Below are positions 1 to 8,373 of a stretch of DNA of 50,021 bases, piece after piece. A program made the translations under genes and the position numbers. Below the pieces are notes generated by a model that was given only the letters and a program-made list of their open reading frames with translations, ran no database searches and was not told the origin of the DNA. Origin of the DNA: a virus; the IMG/VR virus record IMGVR_UViG_3300031687_000022, positions 1 to 50,021 of that record; one strand, 5' to 3'. Each line of letters opens with the position of its first letter. Position 1 is the stretch's first letter.

Positions 1-2
1 AA

Positions 3-3000
3 CTTTTAGGGATTAAGGATGTTCACATAAAAACGCAACCAGATAATTTAAAAACTTCAGTCATAACAATTAGGATGGTTGACATTAGAGGTAAGGCACT
101 TTTTGAAAAGGGACCGGCATCAATATATTCGACGTTTTTTCATTTACCGTATCCGATATTTACATTAACAGTTAAAGGGTTTTATGGTGAGGCGGTAACC
201 TATAGTCTGATTTTGTCTAATGCGGTTAAAGTACAATTTGAAACGGATGGTGATTATTATATTACGGCTACGTTTATGGCGACTAACCAAAAACTATTAA
301 ACGATATTAGATTATCAGACGCGATAGTGGCCCCATACCTATATGAAAAAAAGACAATTAGGGAAGGTAATGACGGAGCTCTAAGTGTTTGTAAAAACAC
401 TATGGGGTACGATATATTACAGACTATTTACTCGGAATATGTGAGTGATGGGTTGGTGAGTCCGATACTGGCCGAAAAGCCGATGACAATACCACACCTA
501 ATGGAGTATGTAAACCAATTGGATATAAAATTAGAAAATAATTTATTCGCGGAGAAAGACATTTCTTTTTTCTCTGAGATTACTAAATATGGTCACCTAC
601 TAAAGACCTTAAGTACTGCGGTTACGGAGTGGTTTAGGACATATACTAACGTAGGGAATCCAGTGCCAATTCTTGGTACAAACGATAGTTACGTAATTTT
701 CAAAAAAGAATATTTAGACGGTATCGATAGGAAAGATAAAGTTGATGTATTGACAGGAGACCGTAACGACACCCTTAAAACTATTTTTGATGGGTTCAAA
801 AAGAAATTAGGGGAAGTTAAATATTTTGGAAAGGGTCCGAATACGATAACATTAGAAAACGGAACTAAAGGTAAATCTAAATCGGGGGATGAAATAAGTT
901 TTAACCCGCCAAATCTTTCTAATTTAATTTTCAACGATTTCTATTTTGGTAATGAGAAGAAACGACAAATGCAGATTTATCAATTTGAGGGTAAAGTGGA
1001 GAAATTACTTGAAGAGTATAATTCAGAATTTAGTAGTATAAAAGATAAGGTACAGTCGATTTTAGAGAAAACACAGGAAGAGACGTTAGGGTTTAAACCG
1101 ACATTAAAGAATGTGATGGGAATTATTTTAGCAAACACGGAATGTTTTTTAAGGGTAATGGATGAGACTCATAGGTTAGCGTATAGTCAGAGGACTGATA
1201 AGTCGAGAATTAATACGGTTAAGTCAATACCTGAAAACCCTGATAATGTAAACGATAATGTATATCCATTCCCGACAGTATATGGGAAAAACAAAAAGGG
1301 GGTTACCGAACAAGTATACCCAGGGGACCCTAAGATTAAGCATCTTACTAAAGGTGCTGACTTGACGGTTTGGCCTGAGGTTAAATTAGTCAATGAATAC
1401 TTAGAGGTCTTGTTGGAGATTAACGATAATTCTGCAGGTGAATTATGTACCTCGGCGATTGAGGAGTTGGTAGGTACCAACTTAAAGGAAGATAAAAACA
1501 TAAACATTTTCTCATCTGATGTAACACTTAATGATTCGATTTATTCGGATGCTGAGTTTACTAAGATAACGTATGGGATTTATAATAGAATAATATATTC
1601 GGTATTTGGGACTGGGTTTTCAATAGATACGATTAAGTCGTTAGCTAAGGAAGACGCTAAGAACGTAACGAAAATAATAAATAGGTTGAATAGTGGTCGA
1701 AAATTATTCACTAATGAGACGACTTTCTTTAGTCAGTTATTTAATGAAAATTTCTTACAAAAGGATACCTCACTTATTGAGGAAGCGAAGGAAAATAGAT
1801 TGACTAAGTCATCAGAAAAAACTTTGGAGGACGAGAACTCGTTTAGAGTTATAAGTGATGGGGGTTCGGGTAAATCAATCGAAGACGGAGATAAGGTTTT
1901 CAAAAAAGAATTTAAAAGTTACGTTACGAACGGATTTGAACCATACCCTTTCACTGATAGTGATTGGGTTAGTAATAATTTGGAGTATGGTAACAATGTT
2001 TTTAATAGGTCTAAGAGTTACGAGTTTAATACTGACTATAATTATCCAACATCTACGGGTGGTGAAGATGAGATTAGTTTAATAACTTACTACGACCCAT
2101 TACTAACCCCAGGGTTTGTTACTACGGATAACTTAATCGCGAGAGCGTATTGGTTATTACAAACACAAAAAACGAAATCACTATTGGATGTTTATTCTGA
2201 TGAAGGAGTTAAAGAAAATTACTTTGCGAGGTTTTTAGGTGGGGATATTAAGGAAATTTCGAAACTACAAATGTTAAAGTGGGGTTCGGCGTGGTATAGG
2301 TATACTCAGAATAAAATTGATGGGGTGGACATTATGAGTGAGATATGGAAAGATTTAGATATCTCACAATACAACGGTCTTGGTCTATCGATTAGTGGGG
2401 ATGACAATACATTTGTGTTTGATAAAAACGCGAATCGTTTCGATGTTGGATTCTACCCGGAACTTAACGCTAAGATTTTAAGTGGTCTGTTAGGTGAGGA
2501 AATTGAAGTGTCTGACTTACAGGGGTTAATTGATAGTGGGTCCCTTATTATTAAAAAGGGTGCTCCGATTAAGATAATTCCTGACGTGATTGACGATACT
2601 ACCGTTTTTAGATATATCTCTCCGTGGAAATCATATTTCACTGGAAGGGACGATAACGGGGATTTCATGTATGTTAATTTACCCTCATTTGTTGAGCACT
2701 TAACGGATAAAATTGATACGATTAAAGAGGATGAGGTCCACTTGATTATCAACGCATCGATTAATCAGTCGTGGGATGATAGTATTAATGTTGTTAGGAT
2801 GAGTAGTCTTGAATGGAACAACCCTTCGATGATACCGTCATCGGATAAGTTCATATTTGATAAGGATGGGGAATTTACGGGTGAATCTATTGAGTCACTA
2901 AGTTCGTTATTTAGTTATCAATCATTGGAGAAATTTAAAGATATGTTTTTAGACTTTTCTAGGTCTAAGGATGAAATTGTGGTGGGGGAAATAGTTGCGG

Positions 3001-5279
3001 AGGACCTATACGGGAACCTAATAAGTGTTGAAAATGTAGGGTACTCAAGTGATAACGGAGAAAGTATAAAGGATATTGGTTTAGATGTAACTGAAATGGT
3101 TTCGTTTGATAAGTCAATTAATGTTGAGTATTCGATTATATCGTCATTAACTAATACTAATATTAGTAGTGGAATAAAGACAGACCCATATGTGGGGATA
3201 GATTATACCCTGTTTGATGTGATTAACGGACCACTTTCCAACGGTAGTGTTAACATTAAAAGAAGGTTTTTCTTCGAGTTAATGGATATAGACGCTAGTG
3301 AGGATAACATGATAAAATACAAGGGTATCGTGTCGGTTTTTGCTCAGTGGGTAAAAGATTTAGATGTATCGACAATCGACGGAGATACGTTCAAGTCGTA
3401 CCTAACCAGTACCGTAATGTTAGGTGTTGTGGATAAGTTAGATACCTATACCGAAACTATGTTTACATACCTTAAGGGTAGTGTTGTGATTGATGGGGAG
3501 ACTGAGGAAATAGCAAAAACAAATAAGTCCTTAGGGGATAATTATGACGTACATAATTCTATCTATAGGTCATTGAAAAATATAAACGACGCTTGGATTG
3601 GTGGTCGTATGAGTTGGAAGAAAACTAACTTAGCGAAATTATTCAAATATCTTAATTATCATAACGAACCGATAGGAGATGATTTTATAATGGACGTCAG
3701 GATAATCAAAGACCATTTTGAGTCAATGAAAAAGGGTAAGAGTATCGGTAGTTTCATTTCTATGTTACTGAAAGGTAATTCACTATCGGAACCGATTTCT
3801 ATGGGGGCTAGTACGAATTACTTTGGTAATTTAGTGAGTAGTGACGATAAGATTAAAGACGCGGGTAAAGTAGCTGAGAGTATCTTTGGTGTTCACACTA
3901 AAGTTAAGTCCAACTCACTACCTGGGTTCGTAGTTTATTTTAGGTCACACTCTTCTGAGTATCTAAAGATTAAGAAGTCCAATTTTGGGTATCGTGATGA
4001 TGGTGTGGATTTAGCGTCAGGTAAGAAAAATGCATTATCAAGTCAGGTACTGACGAAGAAGAGGATTACTGAGGGTAATCGAGGTATTAGTTTCAACGTC
4101 GACTTTGGGGTTCAAAATCAAAATATGTTTACCGATTTTTCGATACAATCACATGATGGTGCGAAGTCGGGTGAGGAGTTAATCGTGGTTGAAAATTTAG
4201 CAAACCAAAATAATGGGGCGTCTACGACTACTATCGCAACTAACTTAATGGAGTTGATGAAGACTAGGGTTTACTCGTGTACCATTAAATCTATGGGTAA
4301 TGTAATGATACAACCTTTTATGTATTTTAATTTGAGATTCATACCGATTTACTCTGGGTCTTATATTATATTGTCAGTTGAACATTCAATGTCTCCGGAC
4401 ACTGGTATGGTAACGACTTTTACAGGGGTTAGAATATCGGAGGTTGGATTAGGTAGTCTTAATAACGCGATGGTTAAGGCTAATGTGTCCTTATTAGAAA
4501 GTTTAATTAAGAAGTTAAATAATAAGGTACAAACCCTTAAATCCGCTAAGGACCTACCACAATACTCTGGTGATACGAACGAACAAGGAGGGGTTAACGA
4601 GGCGATTACTAAACAAGGTAATTGTAAACTATCGAGTCGATGGAAAGAACTTGAGTTATACCAAATTAAGAACACGTCGACGACTAAGTCAAATAAAGAA
4701 ATGGTTGACTATTCGATATTAGCGGTCCAAGGGTTAGATTTAACTAATGAGGGAAAAGAAAACTTAGCGAGATACGTATTCTCTGTTGTTAAAAGAGAGC
4801 AGGGTAGGGGTAACGGAGCTAGATTCTATCATGATAATCCATTTGGTTATCACGTAGATAATGGGAGTACACAAGCATTTAAGAAAAATGTTAAGGGGTA
4901 TTTTTGTCCTATGGTTAGTGATGGGTATAAAAGGGCTACGGCGTTATTCCACAACCCAAATACGGAGAGTGTTGATATTGGAATCCCGAGAGCATTAAAC
5001 TCTTTTGCGATTGATATGAAATCTAGAGGTGAGAACTTTTTTAATGACAGTTCATTTTGGGATACTGACAATGCTGGTTCCGAGACATACTTAGCGTCTT
5101 TATGGGCGTTCAGATGGAACACGTCATACAAAGCAATTAAAAGTGGGGGTCGTAAAGGGGTGTTAATCACCGACTTCACAAATGGAGAGGTTAAATACAA
5201 GGGAGGTAAAACTAAAAAGTACCAAAGTAGTATAAAAAGTTTTAAATCGTTCATGGGAATCTTTAATAGATTAAAATAA
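3..5279 (+). CDS. Giant baseplate hub-like tail protein with possible lytic C-terminal domain (5' end outside window)
   Basis: The reading frame is open from base 3, well before the first ATG at 75, so the window holds only the 3' part of a gene of more than 1,750 codons. The beginning (bases about 60-350) has the pattern LTVKGFYGEAVTYSL followed by a beta-rich stretch, as in hub proteins of contractile tails. Bases about 4250-4440 encode IKSMGNVMIQPFMYFNLR, then IPIYSGSYIIL and TTFTGVRIS, the pattern of gp27/gpD-like hub barrels that end with an interface loop. The last 200 codons (from about 4680) contain VKREQG, NPFGYHVDNG and an aromatic-rich tail resembling lysozyme or glucosaminidase domains. 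A lytic role is inferred and the catalytic Glu (in KREQG) is a guess. It would sit at the tail tip and open the cell wall during injection. No frameshift is seen. Confidence 0.6.
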   Translation, partial: LLGIKDVHIKTQPDNLKTSVITIRMVDIRGKALFEKGPASIYSTFFHLPYPIFTLTVKGFYGEAVTYSLILSNAVKVQFETDGDYYITATFMATNQKLLNDIRLSDAIVAPYLYEKKTIREGNDGALSVCKNTMGYDILQTIYSEYVSDGLVSPILAEKPMTIPHLMEYVNQLDIKLENNLFAEKDISFFSEITKYGHLLKTLSTAVTEWFRTYTNVGNPVPILGTNDSYVIFKKEYLDGIDRKDKVDVLTGDRNDTLKTIFDGFKKKLGEVKYFGKGPNTITLENGTKGKSKSGDEISFNPPNLSNLIFNDFYFGNEKKRQMQIYQFEGKVEKLLEEYNSEFSSIKDKVQSILEKTQEETLGFKPTLKNVMGIILANTECFLRVMDETHRLAYSQRTDKSRINTVKSIPENPDNVNDNVYPFPTVYGKNKKGVTEQVYPGDPKIKHLTKGADLTVWPEVKLVNEYLEVLLEINDNSAGELCTSAIEELVGTNLKEDKNINIFSSDVTLNDSIYSDAEFTKITYGIYNRIIYSVFGTGFSIDTIKSLAKEDAKNVTKIINRLNSGRKLFTNETTFFSQLFNENFLQKDTSLIEEAKENRLTKSSEKTLEDENSFRVISDGGSGKSIEDGDKVFKKEFKSYVTNGFEPYPFTDSDWVSNNLEYGNNVFNRSKSYEFNTDYNYPTSTGGEDEISLITYYDPLLTPGFVTTDNLIARAYWLLQTQKTKSLLDVYSDEGVKENYFARFLGGDIKEISKLQMLKWGSAWYRYTQNKIDGVDIMSEIWKDLDISQYNGLGLSISGDDNTFVFDKNANRFDVGFYPELNAKILSGLLGEEIEVSDLQGLIDSGSLIIKKGAPIKIIPDVIDDTTVFRYISPWKSYFTGRDDNGDFMYVNLPSFVEHLTDKIDTIKEDEVHLIINASINQSWDDSINVVRMSSLEWNNPSMIPSSDKFIFDKDGEFTGESIESLSSLFSYQSLEKFKDMFLDFSRSKDEIVVGEIVAEDLYGNLISVENVGYSSDNGESIKDIGLDVTEMVSFDKSINVEYSIISSLTNTNISSGIKTDPYVGIDYTLFDVINGPLSNGSVNIKRRFFFELMDIDASEDNMIKYKGIVSVFAQWVKDLDVSTIDGDTFKSYLTSTVMLGVVDKLDTYTETMFTYLKGSVVIDGETEEIAKTNKSLGDNYDVHNSIYRSLKNINDAWIGGRMSWKKTNLAKLFKYLNYHNEPIGDDFIMDVRIIKDHFESMKKGKSIGSFISMLLKGNSLSEPISMGASTNYFGNLVSSDDKIKDAGKVAESIFGVHTKVKSNSLPGFVVYFRSHSSEYLKIKKSNFGYRDDGVDLASGKKNALSSQVLTKKRITEGNRGISFNVDFGVQNQNMFTDFSIQSHDGAKSGEELIVVENLANQNNGASTTTIATNLMELMKTRVYSCTIKSMGNVMIQPFMYFNLRFIPIYSGSYIILSVEHSMSPDTGMVTTFTGVRISEVGLGSLNNAMVKANVSLLESLIKKLNNKVQTLKSAKDLPQYSGDTNEQGGVNEAITKQGNCKLSSRWKELELYQIKNTSTTKSNKEMVDYSILAVQGLDLTNEGKENLARYVFSVVKREQGRGNGARFYHDNPFGYHVDNGSTQAFKKNVKGYFCPMVSDGYKRATALFHNPNTESVDIGIPRALNSFAIDMKSRGENFFNDSSFWDTDNAGSETYLASLWAFRWNTSYKAIKSGGRKGVLITDFTNGEVKYKGGKTKKYQSSIKSFKSFMGIFNRLK

Positions 5280-5297
5280 CTAACATTTCATTGTTAG
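5280..5297 (+). other. Weak hairpin after the hub gene
   Basis: CTAACA at 5280-5285 pairs with TGTTAG at 5292-5297 around a six-base loop, directly after the stop codon. No T-run follows, so it is at most a weak terminator or a 3'-end stabiliser. Confidence 0.3.
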
Positions 5298-5301
5298 ACT
5301 A

Positions 5302-5309
5302 TATTTATA
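5302..5309 (+). promoter_or_regulatory. TATTTATA motif (candidate late promoter)
   Basis: TATTTATA lies 13 nt before the ATG at 5323, in the context CTATATTTATATG. The same motif recurs at a similar distance before other uncoupled genes of the window (15918, 18292, 26859, 34418, 42232). It may be the phage late promoter or an AU-rich translation-start element. Confidence 0.45.
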
Positions 5310-5322
5310 TGTAAACCAAGTT

Positions 5323-5520
5323 ATGGAAAATAATAAATTACAAAACGCGTTAAATCAGTTTTTAGGTAAGAATGTTGTCGTAGAAGACAAAGGGGAATAC
5401 CAAGAAGTATGTGACCTACAAACTGGTGATTGTTATACGATAAGGACTAAAGACGGTCTAATCGAAAGATTAGATAAGAAGTTCGTAACGGAAGACGGAA
5501 GAACATTATTAAGAGGTTAA
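5323..5520 (+). CDS. Small hypothetical protein, 65 aa
   Basis: This short acidic/basic mixed protein has the segment VCDLQTGDCYTIRTKDGLIE in the middle and ends VTEDGRTLLRG. I do not recognise a family. The paired cysteines around residues 28 and 35 (CDLQTGDC) are the only notable residues. It starts with ATG 13 nt after a TATTTATA motif and is followed after 11 nt by the next gene, so the two are probably co-transcribed. Codon use looks like that of its neighbours and it is very likely a real gene. Short proteins of this kind with a QTGDCY-type turn are common in large phages but carry no assigned function. Confidence 0.6.
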   Translation: MENNKLQNALNQFLGKNVVVEDKGEYQEVCDLQTGDCYTIRTKDGLIERLDKKFVTEDGRTLLRG

Positions 5521-5531
5521 ACCTTATTCTT

Positions 5532-6209
5532 ATGAAAAAAACAGAAAAAACACTTTTAAAGGAAGAATTATCTAGATTCTTATCTATTGGAAAATATGTG
5601 GTAAACTTAAAGGAACAGGAAGAAGAGGATTTTGAATCTGATGAACCTGCGATTGACGGTGGTGAGGAATTAGATATGGACGAACCAGTTATCGATGATA
5701 TGGAGAGTACTGATGAATTGTCGGTTGATGGTATGGAAAGTGCTATTGAAGGTGGTGAGGAATTAGATATGGAAGAAGCTCCGTCTGAAGATACTGAAGA
5801 GGTTGATGTAACTGATTTGGTAAATGGTCAAAAAGAATTGGAGGGTAAATTTAAAGATACTGAGGATAAAATCGGACAGTCAATGGAAAAAGTTGATACG
5901 GTTTTTACTAAGTTAGATGATTTAGAGACTAAGATAGGTGAGTTGGATAAGTTATATGGGGCGATTGACACATTAGGTCAAAAGATAGACCAGTCTAAAC
6001 CAAAAACACCGGAAGAGAAATTAGAATTACGTTCTTTAGATTCTTATCCATTTAATCAAAAATTGACGGATTTCTTTGATGAGAAAGAGGTTGAAATGGA
6101 GGCGACAGGGAAAAATGAATATATATTAACTACTGACGATGTTTCAAATATGTCGGATAAAGAAATTAAGGATTCTTTTGTGGTTAACAAAGATACGGAT
6201 GGAGAATAA
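5532..6209 (+). CDS. Acidic coiled-coil protein, likely virion-associated
   Basis: A 225-aa protein with three parts. A short basic N-terminal helix (MKKTEKTLLKEELSRFL) is followed by a very acidic low-complexity region (about residues 30-95) containing two copies of GGEELDM, and then a heptad-rich coiled coil (about 100-155, ENKV-type periodicity around DLVNGQKELEGKF). The C-terminal 70 residues look folded (PEEKLELRSLDSYPFNQKL). The acidic repeat is encoded by two identical 23-bp stretches at 5658-5680 and 5751-5773, a sign of recent internal duplication. The N-terminal helix resembles the start of the following protein. Acidic coiled-coil proteins with this layout occur as head-core or virion accessory proteins in large phages, but no specific function can be assigned. 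Only one base separates its stop from the next start. Confidence 0.55.
   Translation: MKKTEKTLLKEELSRFLSIGKYVVNLKEQEEEDFESDEPAIDGGEELDMDEPVIDDMESTDELSVDGMESAIEGGEELDMEEAPSEDTEEVDVTDLVNGQKELEGKFKDTEDKIGQSMEKVDTVFTKLDDLETKIGELDKLYGAIDTLGQKIDQSKPKTPEEKLELRSLDSYPFNQKLTDFFDEKEVEMEATGKNEYILTTDDVSNMSDKEIKDSFVVNKDTDGE
5658..5773 (+). repeat. Pair of identical 23-bp direct repeats
   Basis: The segments 5658-5680 and 5751-5773 are identical over 23 bases and encode the same GGEELDM peptide in the acidic region of the coiled-coil gene, in the same frame. Confidence 0.8.
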
Positions 6210-6210
6210 T

Positions 6211-6753
6211 ATGAAAAAAATTAGACTAACGGAAAAAGATTTGCAGTTGATGGTTGAAACGGCTATCAAACAACAGAAAAGTAAGTTATCTAAGTATGAG
6301 TCTGTTGATGATATTGCGGATTGGTCTAGAACCATATCGATAGTATCTGGAGACGATTTTAAATACTTAAATTCGAGTAGGTTTAGAGTTGCGTCCGACA
6401 GTGATAATGAGTACTTAGCTCATTGGGACCACAAATTACAGAAAGGATTTTTTGATGAGATGAGTTTAATCCCTACGGATGTATTAGACTCGTTAGGTAT
6501 TGTTTCGGATGATAAGGACTATGAATATATTTCAGGTCTTAATGACGTCCAACTTTCAGAAGGAGAGGGTGGAGATACCAAGAATAGTAAGATACCTTTA
6601 TGTGTTAGAGGTAAAGCAGCTGCTAAGGCGAAATTTGATACTTACCCGTCGTCATACTCTAATGGATTTGCGGTACAAGTTTGTTCAGGAAAATCTAAGG
6701 GATTGGATGGAGTGAAGAAATGTTCGGGTAGATTCTGTAAAGGGAAGAAATAA
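6211..6753 (+). CDS. Virion-type protein with C-terminal YPSSYSNGFA motif
   Basis: I chose ATG 6211 over an upstream in-frame codon because it begins one base after the previous stop and gives the N-terminus MKKIRLTEKDLQLMVETAIK. This R-L-T-E-x-D-L helix is a recurring start of proteins in phages of Bacteroidota. The middle (about 30-125) is unrecognised. The last 55 residues carry LCVRGKAAAKAKFDTYPS, then SYSNGFAVQVCSGK and two further cysteines (KKCSGRFC). This arrangement (K-rich helix, YPSxYxN, VCxGK) is widespread in large phages and giant viruses as a small basic domain (DUF5872-like, from memory). Its role is unknown; DNA- or capsid-binding is plausible because of its lysine content. 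It is followed by a terminator. Confidence 0.55.
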   Translation: MKKIRLTEKDLQLMVETAIKQQKSKLSKYESVDDIADWSRTISIVSGDDFKYLNSSRFRVASDSDNEYLAHWDHKLQKGFFDEMSLIPTDVLDSLGIVSDDKDYEYISGLNDVQLSEGEGGDTKNSKIPLCVRGKAAAKAKFDTYPSSYSNGFAVQVCSGKSKGLDGVKKCSGRFCKGKK

Positions 6754-6777
6754 AACAAAAGACTTTATTAACTATAT

Positions 6778-6810
6778 AAAAAGGATTATCATTTGGTAAA
6801 CCTTTTTTTT
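6778..6810 (+). terminator. Intrinsic terminator abutting the next start codon
   Basis: AAAAAGG (6778-6784) pairs with CCTTTTT (6801-6807), and after an A/A mismatch TTATC (6786-6790) pairs with GGTAA (6795-6799), leaving an ATTT loop. Eight T residues (6803-6810) follow. The ATG of the next gene begins at 6811, immediately after the T-run. Confidence 0.7.
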
Positions 6811-7356
6811 ATGTCATTTTATTACCGTTACGGACAACTTGAAACCACCCACCCATGGGATAGACCGACGTGGGAAAAATTCTACCAATGGTGGGATGAA
6901 ATGAAGACGATGGACGGTCTTGAGGATTATGAGTTATATGTTGTTGGTGGTATGTTACATGACCCTGAGACTACGTGGGATGTTGACGTATTAATAACTG
7001 GTAGACCTAAAGACTTAGATGTCTTAGGGGAAATCATCACTAGAGGTCGAGACTTAGCGATTAATAAGTATCACATATTTGTTGATTTATTTTGGTACTC
7101 TAGTATTGAATTTTGTTATGAGGAGGTGATTGAGGAGAACGTTAAGTTCTACATAAGAGGTACGATATGTGGGGATGAAGTGAAAATGAGGGACGGAGTT
7201 ATCCTCATTGAGGATATTATCGGTGTCGATAAAAAAATGGAGGGAAATCTTAAATTCCCTGTGGATTTCCAAGTCGGAGTACAACCAAACGAAAAACAAA
7301 TACATAAGGGGTTGAACCGTAATTGGCAACCACCAATTCTACTGAAAAGAGAATAA
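6811..7356 (+). CDS. Nucleotidyltransferase-like protein
   Basis: A TTG at 6793 is in frame but lies inside the terminator hairpin, so ATG 6811 (181 aa, MSFYYRYGQLETTHPW) is preferred. Residues about 40-95 contain ELYVVGGMLHDPETTWDVDVLI and then HIFVDLFWY. This matches the GG...DxD...D pattern of the polymerase-beta nucleotidyltransferase superfamily: a glycine pair before the first helix, the DVDVL strand with two acidic metal ligands, and a third aspartate in VDLFW. The substrate cannot be read from sequence; small NTases transfer AMP or other nucleotides to proteins, tRNA or antibiotics. It stands alone between two transcription units, so it may be an accessory gene. An antitoxin-like HEPN partner, which would suggest a MNT/HEPN pair, is not present. 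Confidence 0.5.
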   Translation: MSFYYRYGQLETTHPWDRPTWEKFYQWWDEMKTMDGLEDYELYVVGGMLHDPETTWDVDVLITGRPKDLDVLGEIITRGRDLAINKYHIFVDLFWYSSIEFCYEEVIEENVKFYIRGTICGDEVKMRDGVILIEDIIGVDKKMEGNLKFPVDFQVGVQPNEKQIHKGLNRNWQPPILLKRE

Positions 7357-7373
7357 AACTCAAAATATTTTAG

Positions 7374-7403
7374 TTGACTTTCAATGAATTTTGATTACCT
7401 TTG
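7374..7403 (+). promoter_or_regulatory. Bacteroidota-type promoter for the replication block
   Basis: TTG at 7374-7376, a 19-nt spacer, then TACCTTTG at 7396-7403. This fits the TTG / TAnnTTTG consensus of the primary sigma factor of Bacteroidota, and so implies transcription by host RNA polymerase. The start point would be about 7410, giving a 70-nt leader before the ssDNA-binding protein gene. Confidence 0.75.
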
Positions 7404-7408
7404 TATAG

Positions 7409-7453
7409 GGTTAAATAACCAAACAAGGGAAACAAGGTTCAATAACCGAACAA
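7409..7453 (+). promoter_or_regulatory. Repeated small hairpins in the ssDNA-binding protein leader
   Basis: Two near-identical 18-nt units, GGTTAAATAACCAAACAA (7409-7426) and GGTTCAATAACCGAACAA (7436-7453), differ at two positions. Each starts with a small inverted repeat (GGTTA/TAACC or GGTT/AACC) and is followed by unpaired A-rich sequence up to the ATG. T4 gene 32 is autoregulated by binding of the protein to its own A/U-rich leader, so these units are candidate autoregulatory sites; this is inference. Confidence 0.45.
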
Positions 7454-7479
7454 TAATTTAATAACTAAAAACAGTAAAA

Positions 7480-8361
7480 ATGTCAAACATTCTAGACGCA
7501 GTATTGCAACAGTATGAGTCGAATAAAATCGACACATCGTCTTCATCGGGTAAGATGTCACAAGACGAAAGATTAAAAAAGTATTTCACCACTATCTTAC
7601 AAAATGGTGAGAGAGAAGGTCAGAAACGTATTCGTATTCTACCTACAAATGACGGAACTTCACCATTCAAAGAAGTATGGTTCCACGAAGTTCAAGTCGG
7701 AGGACGTTGGATGAAAATCTACGACCCGGGAAAAAACAAAGGAGAACGTTCACCTCTTAATGAGGTTAACGAGGCGTTGATGATGACAGGTACAGAGCAA
7801 GATAAGGTTTTGGCTCGTCAATATAAACCAAAAAAATTCTATATCGTTAAGGTTATCGACCAAGATAAAATTGCGGATGGGGTTAAGTTTTGGAGATTCA
7901 AACACAACTATAAAGGTGATGGTATTTTAGATAAAATCATTCCAATTTGGAAGAATAAAGGTGATGTTACGGACGCTGAGAAGGGACGTGATTTAATTTT
8001 ATCATTATCGTTGGTGAAAGCACCAAACGGAAAAGAATATACTAACGTATCGTCTATCATGTATGATGACCCTACACCGATATCTGAGGATACGGACACA
8101 ATGGAGACATTCTTAAAGGATGAGATGACATGGGAAAACGTTTACTCTAAAAAACCTGAAGAATATTTAGACGCTATTGCTCAAGGGCATGAACCACGTT
8201 GGAGTTCTGAGGTTGGTAAATATGTTTACGGTGATGGTTCACAAACTATCGAAATTTCAGGGGGAACGTCTACGACTAAAGCCGTTGAAATTGCTCCAAT
8301 CGCGGCGACTATTGTTGACACACAGGCGGGTGCAGCAGTGAATGAGGACTTACCGTTCTAA
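7480..8361 (+). CDS. gp32: Single-stranded DNA-binding protein, gp32-type
   Basis: A 293-aa protein whose N-terminus (QDERLKKYFTTIL), the segment KRIRILPTNDGTSPFKEVWFHEV and the following beta-rich core match the gp32-type OB-fold protein that coats single-stranded DNA at phage replication forks and recombination intermediates. The core extends to about residue 215, followed by a T/A-rich flexible tail. The protein has no cysteine at all, so the zinc-binding motif of T4 gp32 is absent. It ends NEDLPF, which copies the C-terminal tip of bacterial SSB proteins and is the site where SSB recruits repair and replication proteins. Its position before uvsX, its own promoter and leader repeats, and the strong terminator behind it indicate separately controlled, high expression. 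Confidence 0.85.
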   Translation: MSNILDAVLQQYESNKIDTSSSSGKMSQDERLKKYFTTILQNGEREGQKRIRILPTNDGTSPFKEVWFHEVQVGGRWMKIYDPGKNKGERSPLNEVNEALMMTGTEQDKVLARQYKPKKFYIVKVIDQDKIADGVKFWRFKHNYKGDGILDKIIPIWKNKGDVTDAEKGRDLILSLSLVKAPNGKEYTNVSSIMYDDPTPISEDTDTMETFLKDEMTWENVYSKKPEEYLDAIAQGHEPRWSSEVGKYVYGDGSQTIEISGGTSTTKAVEIAPIAATIVDTQAGAAVNEDLPF

Positions 8362-8373
8362 TAAAAACAATAT

